The translations under genes were made by a program, and so were the position numbers. Shown here piece after piece: positions 34,001 through 44,250 of a stretch of 64,000 bases of DNA. The stretch comes from Hevea brasiliensis (taxonomy: Eukaryota; Streptophyta; Magnoliopsida; Malpighiales; Euphorbiaceae). Within the stretch, counting starts at the first letter, position 1. Every line of letters begins with the position of its first letter. The DNA is taken from assembly GCF_030052815.1 (NCBI RefSeq), contig NC_079495.1, forward strand, positions 53,856,773 through 53,920,772, given 5' to 3'. The notes beneath the pieces were generated by a model. It ran no database searches, was not told where the DNA came from, and saw only the letters and a list, made by a program, of their open reading frames with translations.

Positions 34001-34997
34001 AATGTGTGTCATGACCTAAATTGTGTTATTGATTGGCAACATTGTATTGTTCAATTATTTGATCGAATTGTGTTATTGATTTGCAAAATGATATTATTCA
34101 GTTATTTGATCAATTGTGTTATTGATTTGTAAAAAGGTATTATTCAGTTATTTGATCAAATTGTGCATGAATTGGCAATACGGTATTCTTAAACTATTTG
34201 ACTAAATTGTGTTATTATGAATTTTGATAATTTGTGAATTGGAGTTTAAATTCTTTATGACATTCATTGTCTTGAATTTAACTATGGTTTTAAGTATCCA
34301 CTATTGATATGATTTATGAATTGTGATTTAAAATTTGTATTTGGTTAATGTTGTGCACCACTGAGACATTGTCTCAGCGATAGCTTTTTATTGCTGTCGC
34401 AGGTAGACAGACAAATAGGGCAGCAGACTAGGCTGCTAGTACCGCCAGCGAGAGATTTTTGGGTATAGTGAGTATACCGCATTTTGTATTTTGTAATGTA
34501 ATGTATATTCACTGTATGTATATTTTGTTTTTGGTTTTGAGTAGTTGCAAATTCAAATTGTACCTTGAAGTTGTAAATTAATTATGAGCTATTTGACTTG
34601 TAAAAACTATATTATATTTTCTTATCTCAGACTTTGAAAAATTTCTACGGATTTGACTTGAGAAATGTGTTGTGTTGATAAAAATGTTGGAGTTGAGATT
34701 TGAAAATATATTGAAGTGCTTTTTACAGGTTTTCTGAAGAACTGTTTTGTCCAAAATACAAATGGCACCTTGCCAAAATTTTTACAGATACTCCAAATAA
34801 ATCAAATGAGTTAGTTGTTTCACTTCAGTTCACCAAAGTCTTTCACACCTGTAAATAGTGCTCACCATCAGAAAAGAAGTAAGAAAAGTTTTTAAAATCC
34901 CTTGTAGTGTATTTAATGGATTATCGTGAGACGGAGTTGGTAATTCATTAGGTATATTACTGATCATGTTATGCCTTACAGAGGGGTAGGTGTGACA
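31060..34997 (+). repeat. 5' LTR of element F (3938 bp)
   Basis: TGTAACACCCC to GGTGTGACA. GTGGACCAC palindrome at 31670-31678, donor-like AAG|GTAAGT at 31944, 'CATAACT' modules (about 32580-33050), near-palindrome 33972-33987, hairpins 34361-34400, leader-complementary segment 34489-34548. The last 80 bp differ from the 3' copy in a cluster of small indels. Confidence 0.93.
34361..34400 (+). other. Conserved tandem hairpins in LTR F
   Basis: CTGAGACATTGTCTCAG (34361-34377) followed by GCGATAGC (34377-34384) pairing with GCTGTCGC (34393-34400), then AGGTAG. The 3' copy is at 40754-40793. The inner base pairs differ from those of D, G, X and A while pairing is kept. Confidence 0.78.
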
Positions 34998-35005
34998 TGT
35001 TTTAG

Positions 35006-35016
35006 TGTTATCGAGC
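35006..35016 (+). other. Primer-binding site of element F (degraded)
   Basis: TGTTATCGAGC, related to TGGTATCAGAGC by one substitution and one deletion, 8 nt after the LTR. Confidence 0.75.
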
Positions 35017-35180
35017 AAAGTTTTTAAATTGCTTTTCACATGTTATTTGAATATTCTTTCTTCACAAGACAACCGCTCAATATCATTGTTTGATACATAC
35101 AAGACATTACATTATAAAAAGCACTAACGGGAGGAAATCTCCTTGTATCATTGTACAGAGGTCTAAAATCCGAATTGATT
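35017..35180 (+). other. Leader of element F
   Basis: 35069-35119 is the reverse complement of blocks in the LTR (34489-34548). The GGAG-GAAAT-CTCC mini-hairpin lies at 35129-35146, 35 bases before the gag ATG. No coding sequence. Confidence 0.7.
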
Positions 35181-36340
35181 ATGGAAGAGGGTCATCGTTC
35201 ATCGATCAATCGATAGAGGCCGAGGTGCAAAGGGATGCCCCATGCCTACATAATGTCGGTGGTTCAAGAGCACCACCCTGCAGCATCGCAGTTCCGCTCG
35301 CCGCCAAGAGACTGCAATGTTCCAACAAATGGATGGTAATGTGCCTACTAAGCCCCAATACGCACTCGATGGTACAACCACGCCTTCACGCTAGACAATA
35401 TGATAAATTGATGAAGTATGGGGCTACAGAGTTTGAGGACAGAGATCCTCTAGAAGTTGAACAATGGTTAGAGAGGATGGATAGGGTATTCAAGAAACCG
35501 CATTGCATGCAGGAGCTCGATTTGAGTACTCAGATCTTTGCTACAGTGGGGATGCTTATGATTGGTGGAAAACCATTCCCACACCGTAGAACCTACACAG
35601 CTAACATGGAATGACTTCCTCGGAATTCGTGCAAAAATATGTCCCCGATGCTTATGTAGACCGTGGTCGCAAGAATTCCTAAGTCCAAACAAAGTGATCG
35701 GTCGAGTATGAAAGGGAATTTTCCCGCCTAAGCCATTATGCAGTAAGTCTACTTTCTACCAGTAGGGAGAGATGTAAGAGGTTTGAAACCGGCTTGAAGC
35801 CTAGTATCAGATTACAAGTGGTCGGATTCAAACATAACAACTTCTCTGAACTTATTTCTCAAGCACTAGAATTAGAAAGAATTGAATCTGAAGTGGCCCC
35901 TGAGAAAAAGAAATCAGAGAAGACAGAAAAAGAGGGAAAGTCAGTAGAACAGAGTTCTAGTGGTCCCACCGAAAGAGGAAAACTTTGGGGATACGACAGA
36001 GATAGTAAGAAGTCCAGAGAAATAGATTTTTAGACAGAAACCACCTCGATCCGATCAGCAAACTCAACAGAAACCCAGAAATGCGCTGTCAGATCGACTT
36101 TGTGAAACTTGTGGTAAACCACATAGTGGGCTATGTTATAAAGCCGTAGGAGCATGCTTTAACTGTGGAGAGACTGGTCATTTTGCTAGGGATTGTGTAA
36201 ATCCAGGTCGTTCTGCATCATTTACTACACCAAAGGGATCAACCCAAGTTTCTACCCCAAATAGTTCACCATCGCTTAGTAGAGGCAAAGGTAGAGGTAG
36301 GGTAGTACACCTAGAAGTCGACTCATCGTGAATCACCAAA
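35181..36340 (+). pseudogene. gag: gag remnant of element F with zinc knuckle
   Basis: ATG at 35181 opens the MEEGHRSSIDQSIEAE-type start also seen in E. The capsid region has YDKLMKYGATEFE and WLERMDRVFKK (about 35400-35500), then a frameshifted stretch, and then [20 protein letters not shown] in frame (about 35809-35868). A CX2C motif (36101-36112) and a CX2CX4HX4C knuckle (36155-36196: CFNC...GH...DC) close the coding part. At least three frame changes occur, near 35300, 35520-35720 and 36030. A stub resembling protease follows (about 36525-36570), but RT, RNase H and integrase are missing. Confidence 0.88.
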
Positions 36341-37468
36341 ACAGGTGATGCTTCAACTAGAGTATACGCTATACGACAGAAAAGAGACTGAGACTTTTGA
36401 CATCATTGCTGGTACTTTCTCAATTAGCAACTAAGATATATATATGTATTGTTTGACCTGGAATTTGCATATTTTTACGTTAGTGTTAGAACTATATGTT
36501 CTGTTGTTATTCCTTTACAGGGGAATAAATTTTGACGCATTAGTGATTAGCCCTTAAGATAAGGATTGTGATAATAAGTGAAATTAGTTTTGAAAGAGTT
36601 TATCGGCGAAAAGTATTTTCTAACACACCATAAATTATAAAGCTAATTGGCGAGCCTACTTAATGTAAGGCAAGAGGACGTAAAAGTAAGATGCAGTAAT
36701 GGAATTGCTCTAGATGAGGGTAAGGAGGTTACTGTTAGAAATTGCTAATGGATATTGTAATCAGAATAAGATTCGAATATCAGTGAATTCAAAAAGAATA
36801 AAAGATAACAAAGTTTGATCTATTGGGATGTATCGTAGTAACTATGCAATGTTCTTGATGTTTATAATCGTAGTCAGACATAAGATCGACTTGAGATTAT
36901 TGTGTAGAGCTACGTACTACCCGATAGTACACCTAGATAAGAATAGTTGCCAACGGCATCTGTTTTGGTATAGTTATGCCATAACAGAATTTAATTGTTA
37001 AAAATAAGTTTGAAAATCCTACTTAGGGATCTAAAACTCAAAAGTTAAAATATCGAAAGGTTATAGTTCACATAAAAGGAAGTAAGTTATAGAATATTGT
37101 GAGATAAAAAGAGTTATGAAAGTAGAGAATTGAGCAGTTGATTCATGTGTAACAAAGAAATATTACAAATGTGAGGAAGACTATGGACTAGAATGGTCGA
37201 GGACCAATGATCGATGAATGATTCTAACATGACCTCAAGGGTCATTCAAGAAGGAACGTGAACCAAATATTAGACAACACAATAGTAAGAGGAGATTAGT
37301 ATTATACAAACAAATTAAACGTGGTATTAGATTGTTAAAAGTCTTATACAAATTTGAGGAAAAGAAGATTATACGATCATATAGATAGGAGAAAATAAAC
37401 GTATGACTATTGTAAGATAGCTATTGGGTAAAATTTCATGGATGAAATTTATTTAAGGGGGGGAGAAT
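36341..37468 (+). other. Non-coding interior of element F, shared with element G
   Basis: No domain of pol can be recognised beyond a protease stub. Blocks at about 36330-36510, 36825-36965 and 37125-37468 have clear counterparts in element G (about 43585-43755, 43420-43565 and 43900-44250), but the first two are in opposite order. The polypurine tract (AAGGGGGGGGAGAAT) lies at the end, about 37454-37468. Retention of this block in two elements suggests it defined a pol-less family rather than random decay (inference). Confidence 0.75.
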
Positions 37469-40400
37469 TGTAACAGCCCAAAGTTCGGTAGTGCATTCTC
37501 TCGCTCGGTGACTGATGTTGTCCTGGACACTAGGATGCCTAGAACTACACTTTGACATGTGGGAGGAGACATAAAATAATGAAATACAAGAAAAGAAAAT
37601 ACAAGAAAAACAAAGGAAAAATAATAGCAAAGAAATGTGATCAAGTTAAGTAGGAAACCTAGCGATGGGTGATCAGACTGAAGTCACTACCGGACCGTTG
37701 ACTAGCTCCCGATCATGGGAACCCTGGAAAACATTTTTAGGACATAAATAGACCCTTGTTGAAGAATAAATATCATTAGAAAGATCAAAGAAAAATTAAA
37801 TAATTAGTACAAAGAAAAGTGAGAAATCGAAAAATAGACAAAACCCGGTAATACCGAAAAATCGGGAACGTAACCCGAACAGGGGCATTATGGTCATTTG
37901 ACATCCCAAAGTGTCTTTTGACCTAAATGTTCATTAAAAATAAATAATATTACACTTAGAAAATAAAATGAAAAATTAATTTGGTGGTACCTAAAGTAAA
38001 TAGCTAAAATCAAGGGTTTAATGTGGGATTAAATGAAAGTTTAGCTTAAAATATGATTAAAATTGTGAGTGGACCACTAATGCATAAAATAAACATATAA
38101 TAGGGCAGCTGTAACTCCACTAAATCAGCTGAACTTCATCTTCCTCAAAGTTATCTCAACATTGCCGTGAATGAAGGTGAGAGGAAACACCATGGCCATT
38201 TTTCATGCAAGCTCTCTTAACTCTCCATTTTCAACTCCAATCTCTTAGGTTCCTTCATGAAACTTTGTCTACTCATCACAAGGAAGAGTTTGATACTAAA
38301 TTTGAGAAGTTTAAGCAAGGTTTAACAAGCTCCAAGCATAAGGTAAGTTCATAATTTTGAAGATAGCTTTGTTAAGTTTTGTGTGCATGTTATGGGTGTT
38401 GGTTTTGTGAAGGAAAATTTTGAGTTTGAAGAGTTATTATTGTTTTCATTTTGGACAGCCATGGAGTCACGTTTTTGATGAGATATTTATGCATATAATT
38501 GATGAGAAATAATGTTGATCATGGTGATTTAATATCCTAGAGGATTATTTCACATATATATGGTGATTTATGCACTTGGATGGGAATTGGTAAATTGTAG
38601 GGCACTTTGATGTTGAAGAACAATTTTCGGCAGCTTGGGAACCCTTGAATAATTTTATGTATTGATGGAAGTGTTGGCAGAATGTTGACATAGAAGAATT
38701 GATGAATGTATATGTAAATTAGTAGTGGAGATTATATGTAATGATTAGGTGTATTTATGTACATATATTGCTAAATTTGGACTTGGTGGTTTAGGGTTGT
38801 AATTGATGTATTGAGAATGTTTGTATTCTGTCCAAATTGACCATAGTAAGAAGTGATAAATGAATATGGAATGGTATAACATCAGAATTGGGTATGGGGA
38901 TTTAAGGTAGAGCAAGTTAAATGTGTGTTTGAATTGGGGTTTGAAAGACACATAGAGGACAGTGTGCAAATAGACCTATAACTTTAAATGTGTAACCTCA
39001 ATTGGTATGAGACCAATTGGAGGTGAAACTAGGCACAAAATGTGCCAACTTTCATTGAGAGAACATACCAAAATTCTGCTTGCAAGGTGATGTGAAAAAT
39101 GACCAATTCGGATTAGGTACACTTGAGACCTAAAACTGACCATTTGGGCAGCAGTGAGTGTTTAGGCCATAACTCACTCAAAACAGGTCCAATTGACCTG
39201 AAAGTTTAACCATGAATAGTTAAGACCCATACCTACAAGTCTTATGAAGACACCAAAGCCCAGAAATGACCATAAGCAAGTCAAAAAGCTTGCACAAGTT
39301 CGGGTCCAAAAACTGGCCGAACCAGAGTTGACCAAATTGACCAAAAATTGACCTAAATTGATACCATTTGACCAGCAATAGTGTAATGGCCATAACTTGG
39401 TCTACTTAACTCGGATTGACCTAAAATTTTGCCCCGCGTGCAATAATACATAGATCTACAAGTTTGTAGTTTTGACCGAAGCCCGAAAACCGAGGGAACT
39501 AGGCCGTCCGCTAGGTCAAACCAGATCCTGAATCCAAAGAAGTTGCATTAAAATGCACTAAACAAGGAAACGAGTTTGGCAAAACGTACCAAACCTAAAA
39601 CCCTATCGAATGTGACATATTAACGACACTAAAACCTAATTTACCTAAAACACAACGAGGGTCGGTATATTAGGTGATTAAGTGAATAATTGAGTTCAGT
39701 GCATTATTTACCAAACACCATCGATAGAGACAATTTAATTTGCATCAAACACTTCGAATTGTGTTTCTCGCTTAACAAGGACTCAAAGAAAAGGGAAAGA
39801 AATACTGAGTCAGGACCAGGAGACAAATATCAGAGGTTTGTGCACAACAACTGTTTCTTTTGAATTATTTTCAATTGAAATAAATATTGACTATTTGTAT
39901 ATTATTGTTTTAAATTGTGGAAATGTGTTTGATGGACACTTATTGATTGAAAAACATTGTGAATGGTTTGAAACTGTGAAAAATTGTTTGAATGATATTG
40001 ATGGATACTTATTGATTGAAAAGCACGTAAATGGTTTTGTGGAAATTGAAGTGAATTACGAATTGTGTTGCCAATTTGTGAATGAAATTATAACTTTAGA
40101 AATTTATTGGATTCTTACGGATCATTTGAATAAAATGTTTGGAATTGTTTTGACTCACAATTGGCATGACACTGATACTATGTTCCTCCTCCATTAATGG
40201 GGTGAGTGTGATTATTCCTCCCTCTTTGACTTATCAGTCTGGGGTGAGTATGATTATGTTCCTCCCTCTTGACTTCCCAGTCTGAGGTGAGTGTGGATGA
40301 GTACTCATTAGATAGCTAGCTTCCTCCCTCATTGATTTCGATTATTGGGGTGAGTATGTCTTGTCGTGGTGTACAACACGGCATATATGGAAAAATGTGT

Positions 40401-41392
40401 GTCATGACCTAAATTGTGTTATTGATTGGCAACATTGTATTGTTCAATTATTTGATCGAATTGTGTTATTGATTTGCAAAATGATATTATTCAGTTATTT
40501 GATCAATTGTGTTATTGATTTGTAAAAAGGTATTATTCAGTTATTTGATCAAATTGTGCATGAATTGGCAATACGGTATTCTTAAACTATTTGACTAAAT
40601 TGTGTTATTATGAATTTTGATAATTTGTGAATTGGAGTTTAAATTCTTTATGACATTCATTGTCTTGAATTTAACTATGGTTTTAAGTATCCACTATTGA
40701 TATGATTTATGAATTATGATTTAAAATTTGTATTTGGTTAATGTTGTGCACCACTGAGACATTGTCTCAGCGATAGCTTTTTATTGCTGTCGCAGGTAGA
40801 CAGACAAATAGGGCAGCAGACTAGGCTGCTAGTACCGCCAGCGAGAGATTTTTGGGTATAGTGAGTATACCGCATTTTGTATTTTGTAATGTAATGTATA
40901 TTCACTGTATGTATATTTTGTTTTTGGTTTTGAGCAGTTGCAAATTCAAATTTTATCTTGAAGTTGTAAATTAATTATGAGCTATTTGACTTGTAAAAAC
41001 TGTATTATATTTTCTTATATTAGACTTTGAAAAATTTCTACGGATTTGACTTGAGAAATGTGTTGTGTTGATAAAAATGTTGGAGTTGAGATTTGAAAAT
41101 ATATTGAAGTGCTTTTTACAGGTTTTCTGAAGAACTATTTTGTCCAAAATACAAATGGCACCTTGCCAAAATTTTTACAGATACTCCAAATAAATCAAAT
41201 GAGTTAGTTGTTTCACTTCAGTTCACCAAAGTCTTTCACACCTGTAAATAGTGCTCACCACTGTAAAAGAAGTAAGAAAAGTTTTTAAAATCCCTTGTAG
41301 TGTATTTAATGGATTATCAGTAGACGGAGTTGGTAATTCAATAGGTATACTACGGGATCATGTTATGCCTTACAGAGGGGTAGGGTGTGACA
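37469..41392 (+). repeat. 3' LTR of element F (3924 bp)
   Basis: TGTAACAGCCC to GGTGTGACA. Near-identical to 31060-34997 apart from pockets of differences at about 37494-37530, 37655-37715, 39510-39540 and 39740-39790. GTGGACCAC at 38069-38077, donor-like AAG|GTAAGT at 38343, near-palindrome 40375-40390, hairpins 40754-40793. Confidence 0.93.
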
Positions 41393-42167
41393 TTGTACTT
41401 GGTCTTGAGCAGCTGTAAACTAAAGTTATAAATTATTTTAGCCTGTAAAAATGTTGTACTATAATTTTCTTATCTCAGCTTTGAAATACTTAGTCATTTT
41501 GCATTCTATTTTTGAAACTACTGAAAGTGATGTTGAATTGAGTTTGACTTATGTTTGAGAAAATTGTTTTGTATTTAGCCATATTGGAGTTCCGGACTGA
41601 AACAAATATATTGGAAGTGTTTTCTACTGGTTTTTAAAGAACTGTTTTGCTCCAAATATAGACGGCACTTTGCCAAAATTTTTATAAAATTTATGGCTAT
41701 TTCAGACCTAATATGTGATTTAACTTCGATTAAAAATTTTTTTAACACCTGTCAAAAGTGGTCACCACTGTAAAAAGAAATAAGAAAAGGTTTAAAATCC
41801 CTTGCAGTGTATTTAATGGGTTATGAGTAGATGAAGTTTGGTAATTCATTAGGTATATTACGGGATCATGTTACATCTTACGGAGGTGTAGGGTGTGACA
41901 TTTTTTAAGAACTGTTTGCTCAAAATACAGACAACAATCTGCCGAAATTTTTATAAAATTTATGGCTATTTTAGACCTAATGTGTGATTTAACTTCGATT
42001 AAAAAGTTTTAACACCTGTCAAAAGTGCTCACCACTTTAAAAAGAAGTAAGAAATTGTTTAAAATCCTTTGTAGTGTATTTAATAGGTTACCGGTAGGCG
42101 AAGCACGGTAATTCATTAGGTGTACTACAGGATCATGTTACATCTTACGAAGGTGTAGGGTGTGACA
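41393..42167 (+). repeat. Fragment 3 of LTR H: the 3' end, with its tail duplicated in tandem
   Basis: Resumes LTR H after element F at TTGTACTTGG and reaches a normal terminus GGTGTGACA at 41900. A second tail (41901-42167) follows, repeating about 41628-41900 from AAGAACTGTTT onward with roughly 90% identity by eye, and ends in another GGTGTGACA. The PBS comes only after the second tail. Confidence 0.85.
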
Positions 42168-42174
42168 TGTTTAA

Positions 42175-42186
42175 TGGTGTCAGAGC
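42175..42186 (+). other. Primer-binding site of element G
   Basis: TGGTGTCAGAGC, one mismatch from the initiator-methionine-tRNA complement, 7 nt after the LTR. Confidence 0.88.
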
Positions 42187-42356
42187 AAGTTTTTAAATTC
42201 TGTTTTGACCTGTAATTTGAATATTTTTTTCTTTATAGTACAACTACTCAATGTCATGGTTTGATACATATAGTACATTACATCATCAATTTGATCTAAT
42301 GGAGAGAAATCTCCTTGTGTTGGTTGTATAAGAAATAGAAAATCTTGTGAAAAGAT

Positions 42357-42560
42357 ATGGAAGAGAAGAATAAGACAATAGAACAGTATGTGACGGCGGA
42401 AGTACAAGGTGAGGCCCCAGCCCTTCAGAGAGTCAGAAGTCTGACTTTACCAACCCCGCCTGTATAAATTACTGCACAAATAGCCCAGCAAATGGCCACT
42501 TTCTTTTAATAAATGGCTGATAATCTGTCAGCCTAAGTCCAAGTACAAACCCAACCCCAT
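42357..42560 (+). pseudogene. gag: N-terminal gag remnant of element G
   Basis: ATG at 42357 gives MEEKNKTIEQYVTAEVQGEA, aligned with the gag start of E, F and I, and runs to TAA at about 42468. Beyond it, QIAQQMATFF and VQVQTQ-like strings continue with further stops, as in the Gln-rich segment of gag in E. No capsid core or zinc knuckle follows, so only about 70 codons survive. Confidence 0.75.
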
Positions 42561-42599
42561 AAGGGCAACGTGAAATAGAGAAGGGGGAGAAACCTATGA

Positions 42600-43400
42600 G
42601 TCAGAGCTCGAATAGTCATTTGTGAAATAAAGACAAGACATAAAAGAACAATTTCCTTTTAGCAAATGGAGCCAAACAATGGCCACAAACTGTCTAAAGT
42701 GATATGCAAAGTTAAAATCCCGAAATTGAACCTAAAAAAAGGTTCTTGAAAAATATTATTGGCTTATCCCTACTAAGTCATTATATACTAAATTAGTTGA
42801 AACAGGTATGTGGGACCCACTTTCCCACTGTACATTGACATGGAAATTTCATTATCACTACATGCTAAATCACATGAAATAGTGATGTGGGACCCACCTT
42901 TTTCACAATACATGGACATGAAGATTTTGTTAGATAATTAATAATGCTTAATTACTCAAAGTAAACCTAAGCTTATGTATATTGTATGGATCGATTGGTA
43001 TACCAATTAGGGATTATAGATAACAGTACTGCCTACATGGAAAGTCATGGATTGATAATATATGGTTGATATGATTTTAAAAGACAATGAATATCGGTAT
43101 CAGGGGGCTTGCAGGGACGGCGATACATAACGTCTGCAAAGTGCTCAGATAGGTACTACCCAAGGGCTTACAGGGACGGCGATACGTAATGTCTGCAGGT
43201 GCTTTGATAGGTACCCTTAATCGTCACCAAAAACAAAGAAGGGGCTTGCAGGGACGGCAATACGTAACGCCTGCAAGTGCTTTGATAGGTTACTTGGCCA
43301 TAAATATAAGTAATGAGTTTTGAATTTAAATAATTACATGAAGAGACCACTGATATGACTTTAAAAGACAGAGAAGGAAATAAGTGTACAGATAAGATGT
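42600..43400 (+). other. Middle of element G: no gene; repeats only
   Basis: No ORF of note. Two copies of TGTGGGACCCAC lie near 42811 and 42878. At 43100-43300 there are three copies of a roughly 50-60-bp unit containing GGGACGGCGATACGTAACG-type sequence and GTGCTTTGATAGGTA. This cluster is flanked by direct repeats GATATGATTTTAAAAGACA (about 43069) and GATATGACTTTAAAAGACA (about 43352). Confidence 0.75.
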
Positions 43401-44250
43401 TAGAAAATCTTATCCATGAGGTTATAACGTAGTGACTATGTAATGTTCTCGATATTTGTATTGTAAGCTGCAGATTACAGTACCGATATGGGATTATTAT
43501 GTAGAGCTACGTGCTTCCTCGTGGTATGCCAAGATAAGGATGTTTGTAAGTAGTCTTTGATTTGGTACAAAAGAGTGCTGTGAATCAGCCAGAATAAGGT
43601 GATGCTTCAGCTAGAGTATACACTTTGCGGCAGAGGGAAGAGGCTGAGATTTCTGACATTGTTGCTAGTACTTTCTCAATTTTTAACTAAGATATACATA
43701 TGAATTGATTAACCCGGGGTCTGCATACTTTTATGTTAGTGCCAGCATTGTTTGCCTTCCTGTTGTCCCTCGTATAAAAATAAATTTTGATATTTTAGTG
43801 ACTAGTCTTTTTGGAATTAGTTTTGGAAGAGTTTGTTAGCGAAAGACATTTCCTAGAATACAATAAATTATTGAAAATCGATAGATAAAGGAGTTGTGGA
43901 AAAACTTTGAACAGTTGGTTCAGATATAACAAAGAAATGTTACGAATATGAGTAAGATTGTTGACTAGAATGGTCAGAGGACCAGTGATTAAATAAATAA
44001 TCCTAATATGACCTCAATGGTCATTCAATAAGGAAACAAAAACCGAAATATTAGACAGAACAATAGTAAGAGAAGATTGGTATTATACAAACAAATTAAA
44101 TGTTGTATTAGATTGTTAAACGTCTTACACAAATTCAAAGGAAAGAAAACTATACGATCATATAAAAAGGAGAAAATAAATGTATGACTATTGTAAGACG
44201 GCTATTGGGTAAAATTTTGCGGATGAAATTTGTTTTAAGGGGGGGAGAAT

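Larger units (their letters stand above)
31060..41392 (+). mobile_element. Element F: pol-less, gag-containing LTR element
   Basis: Plus strand. 5' LTR 31060-34997, PBS 35006-35016, gag remnant 35181-36340, non-coding interior 36341-37450, polypurine tract, 3' LTR 37469-41392. A perfect target-site duplication TTGTA lies at 31055-31059 and 41393-41397. The interior is only 2.47 kb, with no RT or integrase; such gag-only non-autonomous elements are described as TR-GAG, and long-LTR non-coding ones as LARD. The LTRs are nearly identical over long stretches, making it one of the younger insertions here. Confidence 0.92.
42168..44250 (+). mobile_element. Interior of element G (pol-less, strongly decayed)
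   Basis: Lies between LTR H (5' LTR) and the LTR at 44251 (3' LTR); the whole element G therefore extends from left of the window to 48636. PBS at 42175-42186, leader hairpin 42301-42319, gag N-terminal remnant 42357-42560, a non-coding middle with repeats (42600-43400), then the blocks shared with F (43420-44250) and a polypurine tract AAGGGGGGGAGAAT (about 44237-44250). No RT or integrase is recognisable. Confidence 0.82.
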
